DNA of 64,000 nucleotides, taken from positions 1-64,000 of the forward strand of contig JADKEH010000002.1 of NCBI GenBank assembly GCA_016718155.1, written 5' to 3'. Of this stretch, positions 52,409 through 61,538 are shown in pieces (the first letter of the stretch is position 1; every line of letters begins with the position of its first letter). Made by a program: the position numbers and the translations under genes. The DNA comes from Candidatus Rhodoferax randersensis. GTDB lineage: Bacteria; Pseudomonadota; Gammaproteobacteria; Burkholderiales; Burkholderiaceae_C. The notes beneath the pieces were generated by a model. The model saw only the letters and a program-made list of their open reading frames with translations, searched no databases and had not been told where the DNA came from.

Positions 52409-53485
52409 TCAATGCGGAAACGGCCATAAGCGCAGCTTCTGCTTGCTGACCGACCACAGTTTGGCCAAACCATGCGGCTCGACGATCAAGAACCAGACAA
52501 TCAGCGCACCGAAGATGATCAGTTCCGCATGCGAGATGCCGGACGTGGAAATTTCAACACCGAACACACTGCCCAGCAGCGGCAGAAACTGGTTCAGGAA
52601 AATCGGCAACACCACAATGAAGCCGGCGCCGAAAAAACTGCCCATGATGGAGCCCATGCCACCAATGATGACCATGAACAGCAGGTTGAACGACAGGTCC
52701 ACGGAGAAGGCGGCCGGCTCCCAGGCGCTCAGGTGAACAAATCCCCACAAGGCACCCGCCACACCAATGATGAAGGAACTGACGGCAAACGCCGTCAGCT
52801 TGGCGTACATCGGCCGGATGCCGATCACGGCCGCCGCCACGTCCATGTCCCGGATGGCCATCCACTCACGGCCAATGGCCGAGCGCACCAGGTTCTTGGC
52901 GGCCAATGCAATGATCACCAGGATCGTCAGACAAAACAGGTACTTGGAGATTGGGCTGGCGATCGGAAGCCCGAACACCTGCAAGCCCGAGACCGACACC
53001 GAGCCCGAGGGCGAGTCATTGGTCAGCCACTTGATGCGCAAAAACATCCAGTCGCTGAAGAACTGCGCCGCCAGTGTGGCCACCGCCAGGTACAGACCTT
53101 TGACGCGCAGGCTCGGCAGGCCGAAAAGAATGCCAAACACGGAGGAACAAATCCCCCCCAGCAGCAAGGCCACCAGCACCGGCAAACCCTCTACCCGCAC
53201 AAAGAAGTTGAAGGCGGCGTATGCACCCACCGCCATGAAAGCACCCGAACCGAGCGAAATCTGCCCGCAATACCCCACCAGAAGGTTCACGCCCAAGGCA
53301 GCCAAGGACATGATCACAAACGGAATCAGAATCGCCCGAAACATGTACTCGCTGGTGACCATCGGCACCACCACGTAGGCTGCCGCGAGCAGCAACAATA
53401 CGGCGACACGGTCTTGTGTGATCGGAAAGATCTGCTGGTCCGCCCGGTACGAAGTCTTGAACTGGCCGTTTTCTCTGTAAAACAT
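52409..53485 (-). CDS. Branched-chain amino acid/aromatic acid ABC transporter permease (LivM type)
   Basis: A 358-residue inner-membrane permease with eight or more TM segments. LivM features are GYCGQISLGSGAFMAVGAY and the long EAA-type loop near GREWMAIRDMDVAAAVIGI, and then VIIGGMGSIMGSFFGAGFIVVLPIF. It is between livH and the receptor gene on the same strand, in the common order livH-livM. Confidence 0.92.
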   Translation of the reverse strand: MFYRENGQFKTSYRADQQIFPITQDRVAVLLLLAAAYVVVPMVTSEYMFRAILIPFVIMSLAALGVNLLVGYCGQISLGSGAFMAVGAYAAFNFFVRVEGLPVLVALLLGGICSSVFGILFGLPSLRVKGLYLAVATLAAQFFSDWMFLRIKWLTNDSPSGSVSVSGLQVFGLPIASPISKYLFCLTILVIIALAAKNLVRSAIGREWMAIRDMDVAAAVIGIRPMYAKLTAFAVSSFIIGVAGALWGFVHLSAWEPAAFSVDLSFNLLFMVIIGGMGSIMGSFFGAGFIVVLPIFLNQFLPLLGSVFGVEISTSGISHAELIIFGALIVWFLIVEPHGLAKLWSVSKQKLRLWPFPH

Positions 53486-53512
53486 GATGCTTCTCGTTGT
53501 GGGGGATGTGCG

Positions 53513-54442
53513 CTAGACGCGGTCGATAATCTTTTCGCCAAACAAACCTTGCGGGCGGAACAACAAGAACACAAGGGCCAACACGTAGGCGAACCAGATC
53601 TCGATGCCACCACCGACATAGGGCCCCAAAAAGACTTCGGACAGCTTTTCGCCAACACCAATGATCAGCCCACCAACGATGGCGCCCGGTACCGACGTCA
53701 ATCCGCCGAGAATCACCACCGGCAAGGCCCGCAAGGCCACCGTGGTGAGCGAGAACTGCACGCCGAGTTTGCTGCCCCAAATCATGCCGGCCACCAGCGC
53801 CACGACACCGGCCACGCACCACACAATCACCCAGATGCGGTTCAGCGGAATGCCAATACTCTGGGCCGCCTGATGGTCATCGGCCACCGCGCGCAGTGCC
53901 CGTCCGGTGGAAGTCTTTTGGAAGAACACCGTCAGCAGGCCGACCAGCACAGCGGCGATCAGCGCCGCGTAGAGGTCTTCCTTGTTGATCAGGATGCCAC
54001 CCTGAAAGACACTCTCCAAGGCCATGATCGGGTCCTTGGGCATACCGACATCGATCTTGTAGATGTCGCTGCCGAAAATGGTCTGCCCGATACCGTCCAG
54101 GAAGTAGCTGATGCCCAGCGTCGCCATCAGCAAGGTTGTTCCCTCCTGGTTGACCAGATGCCGCAAGGCGAGGCGTTCAATCAGCCAGGCCACGCCAAAC
54201 ATCACCATCCCGGCCCCGATGAAGGCCAACAGGTTGGCAATGAAGGCGTTGTTCAAGCCGGTATACAGCGGTATCCACTCGGCAAAGCGCGCCATCGCCA
54301 GCGCGGCAAACAACACCATCGCGCCCTGCGCAAAATTGAACACGCCAGAAGCTTTGTAGATCAATACAAAGCCCAATGCGACCAGCGAATAGAGCATGCC
54401 CGCCATCAGGCCGCCCATCAAGGTTTCAAGAAAAAATGCCAT
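53513..54442 (-). CDS. Branched-chain amino acid/aromatic acid ABC transporter permease (LivH type)
   Basis: A 309-residue inner-membrane permease. Typical LivH text is GMLYSLVALGFVLIYKASGVFNFAQGAMV at the N-terminus and ILGGLTSVPGAIVGGLIIGVGE near the C-terminus. It lies 27 nt before livM and 18 nt after livG. Together with livM it forms the translocation pore. Confidence 0.93.
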   Translation of the reverse strand: MAFFLETLMGGLMAGMLYSLVALGFVLIYKASGVFNFAQGAMVLFAALAMARFAEWIPLYTGLNNAFIANLLAFIGAGMVMFGVAWLIERLALRHLVNQEGTTLLMATLGISYFLDGIGQTIFGSDIYKIDVGMPKDPIMALESVFQGGILINKEDLYAALIAAVLVGLLTVFFQKTSTGRALRAVADDHQAAQSIGIPLNRIWVIVWCVAGVVALVAGMIWGSKLGVQFSLTTVALRALPVVILGGLTSVPGAIVGGLIIGVGEKLSEVFLGPYVGGGIEIWFAYVLALVFLLFRPQGLFGEKIIDRV

Positions 54443-54460
54443 GGTTCGTCTCTCGCTGCG

Positions 54461-55246
54461 TCAGTGGCTCGTGCCCAAATAGGCACTGATCACTTCTTCG
54501 TTGTTGCGTACTTCATCGGGGGTTCCATCACCGATCTTCTTGCCGTAGTCCAGCACCACGACCCGGTCCGAGATGTCCATCACCACACTCATGTCATGCT
54601 CGATCAGCACCACGGTGGTGCCGAACTCCTCGTTGACGTCAAGCACGAAGCGGCACATGTCCTGCTTCTCTTCGACGTTCATGCCGGCCATGGGTTCGTC
54701 CAGCAGCAGCACCTGCGGCTCCATCGCCAGCGCGCGACCCAGGTCAACGCGCTTTTGAAGGCCGTAGGGCAGTTGGCCAACCGGGGTCTTGCGAAACGCC
54801 TGGATCTCCAGGAAGTCGATGATGTGTTCGACTTTCTCGCGGTGCATTTCCTCTTCGCGCTGGGCCGGCCCAATGCGCAGCGCCTGCCAGAACAGGTTGC
54901 TTTTGATCTTGAGGTTGCGCCCGGTCATGATGTTGTCGATCACGCTCATGCCCTTGAACAGCGCCAGGTTCTGGAAGGTGCGCCCGATACCCATCACGGC
55001 CACCTGGTGGCTGTCCATGTGGCTGAAGGTCTGTCCGCGGAAACTGATGGTGCCCTGCTGCGGCGTGTAAACCCCATTGATGCAGTTGAGCATGGAGCTC
55101 TTGCCCGCGCCGTTGGGGCCGATGATGGCGCGTACTTCGTGTTCGCGCACGTCAAACGAGATGTCGGTCAGCGCCTTGACGCCGCCGAAACTCAGCGAGA
55201 TGTTCTTGACGTCCAGGATGACGTCGCCGATTAGTTTTGTCGCCAT
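54461..55246 (-). CDS. ABC transporter ATP-binding protein (LivG type)
   Basis: A 261-residue ABC ATPase with Walker A GPNGAGKSSML, LivG-like IGRTFQNLALFKGMSVIDNIM, signature-region LPYGLQKRVDLGRALAM and Walker B VLLLDEPMAGMN. Here the usual LSGG signature is LPYG, an odd but known variant in LivG proteins. I use the ATG at 55246 where the domain begins (MATKLIGDVILDVKNISLSF); a longer frame from 55357 has no homology-like text. Confidence 0.88.
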   Translation of the reverse strand: MATKLIGDVILDVKNISLSFGGVKALTDISFDVREHEVRAIIGPNGAGKSSMLNCINGVYTPQQGTISFRGQTFSHMDSHQVAVMGIGRTFQNLALFKGMSVIDNIMTGRNLKIKSNLFWQALRIGPAQREEEMHREKVEHIIDFLEIQAFRKTPVGQLPYGLQKRVDLGRALAMEPQVLLLDEPMAGMNVEEKQDMCRFVLDVNEEFGTTVVLIEHDMSVVMDISDRVVVLDYGKKIGDGTPDEVRNNEEVISAYLGTSH

Positions 55247-55271
55247 GGTGTTCTGGTTCAACTGTTCATGA

Positions 55272-57218
55272 TCAGGCCGCCGCCTTGACCGGAGCAAAGG
55301 TCTTGGCATCGTCAATTTTGAGGGTGGCGCTGACGCTGCCGATGCGACCATCCTCAAACTTGACCTGGGTCTGGATGAACTGGCTGGTTAGCCCGCCATA
55401 CAGAGCGTCAATCAGCACGTCATACTTTTCAGCAATGAAGCCACGGCGCACCTTGTTGGTCCGCGTCAGTTCGCCGTCGTCGGCATCGAGCTCCTTGTGT
55501 AACACCAGGAAACGACTGACTTGGCTGCCCGCCAGCAAGGCGTCCACGCTCAGATCGGCATTGACCTTTTCGACGCACTCCTTGATGAGCTGGTAGACCT
55601 CGGGCTTTTGCGCCAGGTCGGTGTAGCCGGCATAAGGCAGGTTGCGCCGCTCGGCCCAGTTGCCCACGGCATCGAAGTCGATGTTGATCATGACGCAGAC
55701 CTTTTCACGTCCGTCACCGTAGGCCACCACTTCCTTGATCTGCGGAAAGAACTTGAGTTTGTTCTCCACGTACTTGGGCGCGAACATCGCGCCGTCATTG
55801 GTGCCGCCCTTGATGCGCCCGACATCCTTGACGCGGTCGATGATCTTGAGATGGCCGTGCGCGTCGATGAAGCCCGCATCGCTGGTGTGGTACCAGCCGT
55901 CGGCGGTCAAGACCTCAGCCGTGGCTTGCGGGTTTTTGTAGTACTCCTTGAGCAGGCCGGGCGACTTGACCAGGATCTCGCCGTTGTCGGCGACCTTGAT
56001 CTCTACGCCCTCGATTGGGATGCCCACGGTGTCCGCGCGCGCTTCATGGTCGGGCTGCAGACAAACGAACACCGCCGTCTCGGTCGAGCCGTAGAGCTGC
56101 TTAAGGTTGATGCCAATCGAGCGGTAGAAGGTAAACAGGTCCGGGCCGATGGCTTCGCCCGCCGTGTAGGCCACGCGCACCCGGCTCATCCCTAGGTTGT
56201 TGCGCAGCGGGCCGTAGACCAGGACATTGCCCAAGGCATACAGCACGCGCTCGCCCAAGGCTACTGACTGCCCATCCATCAACGCCGGACCAACCCGTTT
56301 GGCCACGTTCATGAAATACTGAAACATGCGCCGCTTGATGGCGCCGGCGTCTTCCATTCGGATCGTCACACTGGTGAGCAGGCCCTCGAACACACGCGGC
56401 GGCGCAAAGTAATACGTGGGCCCGACTTCTTTCAGGTCGATCGTGACCGTGGCGGCGGACTCGGGGCAGTTGACGATATAACCACAGGCCAACCACTGGG
56501 CGTAACTGAAGATGTTCTGGCCAATCCAGGCCGGCGGCAGGTAGGCCAGCACCTCGTCACTGCTGGTGAGCTTGTCAAAATCAGCACCCGCCTTGGCGCG
56601 GTTCAGCAGACTGTTGTGGGTATGCACCACGCCCTTGGGGTTGCCGGTGGTGCCCGAGGTGAAGAACATGGCGGCCACGTCGTGGCAACCCGCTTTGTCA
56701 ATCTCTTTGCGCAAGAAATCCGAGTGCTGAGAAGAGAAGACCTTGCCAGCGGCGATCAGATCGTCCAGCGAGGACAAGCCGGGCTCGTCGTAATTGCGCA
56801 GCCCGCGCGGGTCGTCAAAGTAGATGTATCCCAACTGCGGGCATTGCTCGCGGATCTCCAGCAGCTTGTCGACCTGTTCCTGGTCTTCGGCGAAGGCGAA
56901 ACGCACATCGGCGTTGTTGATCGGAAACACACACTCGGTCGCCGCTGCGTCCTGGTACAGGGGGATGGGAATGGCGCCCAGCGACTGGATCGCCAGCATG
57001 GTCGCGTACAGCCGGGGGCGGTTGGACCCCACCACCACCATGTGTTCGTCGCGCCGCAGGCCGGCCTGGTGCAGGCCACACGCCAGATGGTCGACCGTGC
57101 TGAGCAAAACATCCCAGTCCATGGCCTGCCAAATACCGTACTCTTTCTCGCGCAGGGCGGGGCTGAGCGGGCGCTCCGCAGCGTGCTTGATCAGAAGTCG
57201 AGGGAAAGTGGTTTGCAT
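55272..57218 (-). CDS. AMP-dependent acyl-CoA synthetase (long-chain/FadD15-like, transporter-linked)
   Basis: A 648-residue ANL-type ligase with FFTSGTTGNPKGVVHTH, YGSTETAVFVCLQPDH, the TGW-type YHTSDAGFIDAHGHLKIIDRVKD and GGTNDGAMFAPKYVENKLK near the C-terminus. The ATG at 57218 has AAGG 7 nt upstream and opens MQTTFPRLLIKHAAERP; the longer frame from 57320 covers the divergent promoter region. It leads the livG-H-M-receptor-livF-paaK run, so it probably activates the acid imported by the transporter. Confidence 0.88.
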   Translation of the reverse strand: MQTTFPRLLIKHAAERPLSPALREKEYGIWQAMDWDVLLSTVDHLACGLHQAGLRRDEHMVVVGSNRPRLYATMLAIQSLGAIPIPLYQDAAATECVFPINNADVRFAFAEDQEQVDKLLEIREQCPQLGYIYFDDPRGLRNYDEPGLSSLDDLIAAGKVFSSQHSDFLRKEIDKAGCHDVAAMFFTSGTTGNPKGVVHTHNSLLNRAKAGADFDKLTSSDEVLAYLPPAWIGQNIFSYAQWLACGYIVNCPESAATVTIDLKEVGPTYYFAPPRVFEGLLTSVTIRMEDAGAIKRRMFQYFMNVAKRVGPALMDGQSVALGERVLYALGNVLVYGPLRNNLGMSRVRVAYTAGEAIGPDLFTFYRSIGINLKQLYGSTETAVFVCLQPDHEARADTVGIPIEGVEIKVADNGEILVKSPGLLKEYYKNPQATAEVLTADGWYHTSDAGFIDAHGHLKIIDRVKDVGRIKGGTNDGAMFAPKYVENKLKFFPQIKEVVAYGDGREKVCVMINIDFDAVGNWAERRNLPYAGYTDLAQKPEVYQLIKECVEKVNADLSVDALLAGSQVSRFLVLHKELDADDGELTRTNKVRRGFIAEKYDVLIDALYGGLTSQFIQTQVKFEDGRIGSVSATLKIDDAKTFAPVKAAA

Positions 57219-57302
57219 CCCGGCACCTTGCGAAAAATAAATAATTATCAGCAGCCACGTGGCTTCATGCATGCTTCTTGGATACGAATAGTACGGATTA
57301 GT

Positions 57303-57320
57303 TTGACGCCATGCTGTCAA
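57303..57320. promoter_or_regulatory. Dyad between the ligase and Crp/Fnr genes
   Basis: TTGAC-N8-GTCAA, perfect 5-bp arms, halfway between the divergent starts at 57218 and 57441. The 18-bp spacing differs from canonical Crp (16) or Fnr (14) sites. It is a candidate operator for the adjacent Crp/Fnr-family regulator. Confidence 0.4.
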
Positions 57321-57388
57321 TGCGACGACAATTCAGGGTAGTCCCTATTAGGTGTTTTCCCTAGGTATTGAACAGCCAACATCGGACA

Positions 57389-57433
57389 ATTAGTTGAGGA
57401 CAGAGCTAAAGGTCTGTCCCGCAAAGTATCAGG
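57389..57433 (+). repeat. Hairpin repeat type A, copy 5, in a gene leader
   Basis: ATTAGTTGAGGACAGAGC, a short loop and GGTCTGTCCCGCAA, ending AGTATCAGG 7 nt before the ATG at 57441. It is nearly identical to copy 4 at 4403, including the loop GAGCTAAAG/ATCTG, and is again upstream of a start codon. Confidence 0.85.
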
Positions 57434-57440
57434 AATCAAG

Positions 57441-58196
57441 ATGTCCAGTGACCAGCCCCTCTACCAACGACGTCGCCCTCCCACTGCGGGCGAGCTACAC
57501 AACATCCCCTGGCTGGCCCTGCTGACGCCTGCGGAACGCGAGCTGGCGGTCAGCGACATCTTGATCGGCGACGCCAAGCCGGGAGATCTGGTCTGCCGCG
57601 TCGGGCGCCCCGTTACCTACTGGTTTGGCGTGGTGGAAGGCCTGCTCAAGATGAGCAGCGACAGCAGCGAGGGTCAGACCATGACCTTCACCGGCATCCC
57701 GCCCGGCGGCTGGTTCGGCGAGGGCACCGTCCTCAAACGAGAAAGCTACCGCTACAACATCCAGGCGCTGCGAAAGAGCGTGGTGGCAGGTTTGCCAGTC
57801 CACGCCTTCCACGTGCTGCTGGACAACTCGATTGGCTTCAACCGCTTTGTCATGAACCAGCTCAACGAACGGCTCGGTCAATTCATTGCCGCGCGCGAAA
57901 TCGACCGCATGAACAACCCCGACGTGCGCGTGGCACGCAGCCTGGCCACGCTCTTCAACCCGGTGCTGTACCCGGGTGTCGGCGAGGTGCTGCGCATCAC
58001 CCAGCAGGAGCTGGCCTACCTGGTGGGCCTGTCGCGCCAACGGGTCAACGAGGCGCTGTCCACCTTGCACGAACAAGGCATCATCCGAGTCGAGTACGGC
58101 GGCCTGCGCGTGCTGAGCCTGGAAGCCTTGCGATCAACTGTTTTCTCGCGTGTAAGCGTCGCTTCGCCCACCAAGGACCAAGGCCGCCACCCCTGA
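57441..58196 (+). CDS. Crp/Fnr-family transcriptional regulator
   Basis: A 251-residue regulator. The N-terminal cNMP-like beta-roll is about 40-150 (GDLVCRVGRPVTYWFGVVEGLLKM and PPGGWFGEGTVLKRE); the C-terminal HTH contains ITQQELAYLVGLSRQRVNEALSTLHEQGII. No N-terminal cysteine cluster of Fnr type is seen, so it is not an iron-sulfur oxygen sensor of that kind. It is divergent from the acyl-CoA synthetase/liv operon and probably controls it. Confidence 0.9.
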   Translation: MSSDQPLYQRRRPPTAGELHNIPWLALLTPAERELAVSDILIGDAKPGDLVCRVGRPVTYWFGVVEGLLKMSSDSSEGQTMTFTGIPPGGWFGEGTVLKRESYRYNIQALRKSVVAGLPVHAFHVLLDNSIGFNRFVMNQLNERLGQFIAAREIDRMNNPDVRVARSLATLFNPVLYPGVGEVLRITQQELAYLVGLSRQRVNEALSTLHEQGIIRVEYGGLRVLSLEALRSTVFSRVSVASPTKDQGRHP

Positions 58197-58268
58197 TGTT
58201 CCAAAAGCCAAGAAAACAGACCCCCTATGCGCAAGGTCACACCCGCAGTTTCCTAAAATTCAACCCCT

Positions 58269-59252
58269 ATGACAGACCCAACCACGCCTTCCAAGTTTCG
58301 CCGCGCCGCCGCGTCGCCTGTGAGCAAGGCAACCGCAGCCCGGCCGCCCATCCCCGCCGGACAAACCAACACAGCAGCCCATGGGGCGAACGGCACGGTG
58401 CGCCTGAACAAGCGCATGGCCGAGCTGGGGCTGGCCTCACGCCGTGAAGCCGACGACTGGATTGCCAAGGGCTGGGTCAAGGTCAACGGCAAAGTGGCCG
58501 AGATGGGCATGCAGGTCACGCCCGACGTGCGCATCGACATCGACAAACAGGCGCAGGGGCAGCAGGCCAATCAGGTCACCATCCTGCTCAACAAGCCGAT
58601 TGGCATTGTCAGCGGCCAGGCCGAGGACGGACACCAGCCCGCCATCACCCTGATCCAGCCGCAAAGCCGGTGGGTGGACGACAACGCGCGCTTTTTCTTC
58701 CATGGGAGTCAGCTCAAGAGTCTGGTGCCGGCCGGTCGGCTCGACATCGACTCCACCGGCCTCCTGGTGCTGACCCAAGACGGTCGCGTGGCGCGCCAGC
58801 TCATTGGCGAAGACGCGGTGATGGAGAAGGAATACCTGGTGCGCGTGGTCTACACCGGCGCCGAAAACCTCGATGCCGCCACGTCAGCCGCCGCTACCTA
58901 TGGTGGTCGCCCCGCTGGTAGCAGCGGCAAAGTCACCCAGCTCAGCCGCATTGACGATGACGACCCGGTGAGCACGGATGTGCAGTCCGTCTTTCCATTG
59001 GACCAGCTCAAGCGCCTGCGCCACGGCCTGAGCCTGGACGGCCAGGCCCTCAAACCCGCCAAGGTGGAGTGGCAAAACCCCGAGCAACTGCGCTTTGTGC
59101 TGACCGAGGGCAAAAAACGCCAGATCCGGCGCATGTGTGAACTGGTTGGCCTCAAGGTGGTGGGCTTGAAGCGCGTGCGCATCGGCAAGGTCATGCTGGG
59201 CAATTTGCCAGTGGGTCAATGGCGCTACCTGGCGCCGCACGAGCGGTTCTGA
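58269..59252 (+). CDS. 23S rRNA pseudouridine synthase (RluF-like, RsuA/RluB family)
   Basis: A 327-residue enzyme. The S4 RNA-binding domain is at about residues 45-105 (VRLNKRMAELGLASRREADDWIAKGWVKVNG) and the catalytic domain has the Asp in AGRLDIDSTGLLVLTQDG, then GKKRQIRRMCELVGLKVVGLKRVRIG. It isomerises a uridine of 23S rRNA; RluF is the closest by domain arrangement. A Ser/Thr/Ala-rich N-terminal 40 residues precede the S4 domain. It is unrelated to the flanking genes. Confidence 0.88.
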   Translation: MTDPTTPSKFRRAAASPVSKATAARPPIPAGQTNTAAHGANGTVRLNKRMAELGLASRREADDWIAKGWVKVNGKVAEMGMQVTPDVRIDIDKQAQGQQANQVTILLNKPIGIVSGQAEDGHQPAITLIQPQSRWVDDNARFFFHGSQLKSLVPAGRLDIDSTGLLVLTQDGRVARQLIGEDAVMEKEYLVRVVYTGAENLDAATSAAATYGGRPAGSSGKVTQLSRIDDDDPVSTDVQSVFPLDQLKRLRHGLSLDGQALKPAKVEWQNPEQLRFVLTEGKKRQIRRMCELVGLKVVGLKRVRIGKVMLGNLPVGQWRYLAPHERF

Positions 59253-59306
59253 ACAAGCTGCCGCGCGGTGGTCCGTGCGGCGCGCTCAGTCGCACCGGTT
59301 CGCCCG

Positions 59307-61416
59307 TCACCAGGTGCTACTGATCAGCTTGCCTTGTCCCGTCAGGTAGTAAAGGTGGCTGTCGATCTGGACGCTGCGCTCGTGACCCAGCCAACCCTGG
59401 GTGTAGCCATCCAGGCCGGTCGGGTAGGTTTGACCAACCAACAGGGGTCGCTCGGTCAGGGTCTTGCTGGCAGCGCTGACCTCAAAACGGGCCAGACCCT
59501 GGTAGCTGGGATGGAACCAACCGGCAGTGTCGGCCGTCTCGTTGACTGTCACCGGCAAAGCGATCCGGGTCATACCGGCAACGCTCATCAGATTGATCCC
59601 GTGGCGAGTGAAGTCCAAGCCGCTGGCGCTGCCGGCCTTGCCAATCACACGGGTGGCGAGTTCCTTGGGTGCGCTGGCGTTGGCGACGTCGAACAGCGAC
59701 ACTTTCACGCCCTGAACCCGCCCCTCCGCCGTAGCGTCCTTCCCAACGCCCAGCAACAAACCGTCGCCGACCGGGAACAAATAGTCCGAGTAACCGTTGG
59801 TCTTGAGTTCACCGGTCGCCTTGGGGTCGGTCGGGTCGGCCAGGTCCAGGATGTACAGCGGGTCGGTACGCCGGAAAGTCACCACATAGCCCCGATCACC
59901 CAAAAAGCGCACGGCATAAACCTGCTCACCGCTCAGGCCAATGGGCGCTGGCCGCTTGCTGTTGGGCAGCGTGCCAATGGTTTGCAACTTGGCGCCTGCG
60001 CCGTCTTCGCGCAACACGGTCAGGATCGCGGGAGACGGTTTGCTGGCCGCGTTGGCCGTGTCGAGCTCACCAAACCAGCCGAACTGGTTGGTGTAGGTCA
60101 GCACCCGTAGATCGCCCTGGTGCTCACTGAGCCGATAGGACGTTTTGTTGCTGTCCCAGCCGAGATGACCGGTGACCTCGCCCGAGCCCCGGTAGTTGAT
60201 GCTCATGCCGTTGATGGCGAACTTGTGAACGTCGGTGGTGACCTGACCGGGGTAGGCGACGATGCCCCCCTTGCCGACCGTCTCGTAGCGGCTGGTAGCC
60301 AGGTAGAGGTTCTTGGCCGACATATAGAAGGCCTCGGTACCCCCCAAAAAGCAGCGGCTCGATCGCTCCAGGTTGGCCGACGCCAGGTTAAAGGCAGTGA
60401 TGGTGGTCATCTGCACGGCAGCCGACGCATTTTGCGTCTGCAGGTAGCAGTCGGTGTCAGCCATCAGTGGCTCGGTCAGGCTGCTGGCGGTGGCGCCAAG
60501 GCTGGTCACGGTCACGGTGGGCAGCAGGTCGCGGTTGGTCAGGCGGTTGATGGCACCCTTGCGATCGGCCGGCGTGGCAGCTGCCCGACAGTGGCACGAT
60601 GTCAAGGCGCGGGTACCAGGACGTCACCACGTAGAGCGTGTCGCCGATCATGCGGCTGTCGACCATTTGCCCGTCGATACGGATGCTGTGGGTCTGGGTC
60701 AGCTTCTGACCGGTCTTCACATCAACCAAGCCCACCACCGTCTGGGGCGGGGTCATCGGCGTCGGGGCAAACGAGGCGTCGAGGGTTCGCACCTGCGTCG
60801 TCAAACCGGCCAGGGTGTACCACTGCTCGCTTTGACCAAGCAGCGCCACACGTTCACCACGGGCAGCCACGTGTATGCCTTCGATGCTGTCGGTGCTGCT
60901 GAGTGCCAGGTTCCCGTCAGCCTGCAGTGAGCCATCACTCAGCCGACGATCGACGCGCAGCGTGTTGAGGCGCCAACTGCCCGGTGTGTCCACGGTCAGG
61001 CTGAAGACGCGGCTGCCGTCGGTCTTCATCAAGTCGGCTTCGTCAACACCGCCTTCTTGCAGGGTGGTGCTAGAGAATGATTTGCCCCCCGCTTCGGCGC
61101 TGGCGGTGGTCACCGACATGAAGTCCACGATCTGACCACCCCGGTAGAAACCGTTGTAGCTCTGGAAGTCTTGCCCTTTGTCGACCTGCGCGCTGAGCTT
61201 GCCTTGTATGTAGCCCAGCAAGGCCCCCGGTGGTGAAGCCTGCAAGGCCACCGGCGACGGGGGCGGCTGGGTGGTGTCCGCAACGCCGCTACTGCCGCCG
61301 CCACAGGCGGTGAAGGCCAGCACGCTGGCCAGCAGTGTGGCGGGCAGTACTGCTGCAGCCAAATGACCCCGGATGTTTGCCGCTGTCGTCATCCTCATTG
61401 CATCAAGCATCTTCAT
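59307..61416 (-). pseudogene. Secreted beta-propeller domain lipoprotein, frameshifted
   Basis: A lipoprotein of about 700 residues with a C-terminal beta-propeller (WD/Kelch-like, beta-propeller domain family). The start MKMLDAMRMTTAANIRGH with lipobox LAFTAC is preceded by AGGAG. The first frame reads to WYPRLDIVPLSGS and the second picks up at ATPADRKGAINRL and goes on to RFLGDRGYVVTFRRTDPLYILDLADP. The junction is at about 60578-60584 and fits a single extra base; the length of 2110 nt is one over a multiple of 3. Whether it is real decay or an error cannot be told here. Confidence 0.82.
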
Positions 61417-61429
61417 GGCATCACTCCTG

Positions 61430-61483
61430 TTTTCAATCACGTTCTTGTGTGGGATAATATCCCACAGCATTTCGAACTGTCAA
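61430..61483. promoter_or_regulatory. Divergent promoters overlapped by a perfect 19-bp dyad
   Basis: TGTGGGATA-A-TATCCCACA (61448-61466) is a perfect palindrome. On the plus strand TTTTCA (61430) and GATAAT (61453) are 17 nt apart; on the minus strand TTGACA (61483-61478) and TATTAT (61459-61454) are 18 nt apart. The dyad covers both -10 boxes, so a bound regulator would block the DUF6502 gene and the beta-propeller gene together. Confidence 0.7.
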
Positions 61484-61538
61484 GCCAATCGAATCGAATA
61501 ACTCCGTTAGCATCGTTTTCCTAAGACTGAACCGACCC

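Noticed and set aside
52472..55234. A plus-strand reading frame of 920 codons across livM, livH and livG
   Set aside because: It runs antisense through three well-matched transporter genes and their gaps, with His/Gln/Arg-rich text and no domain.
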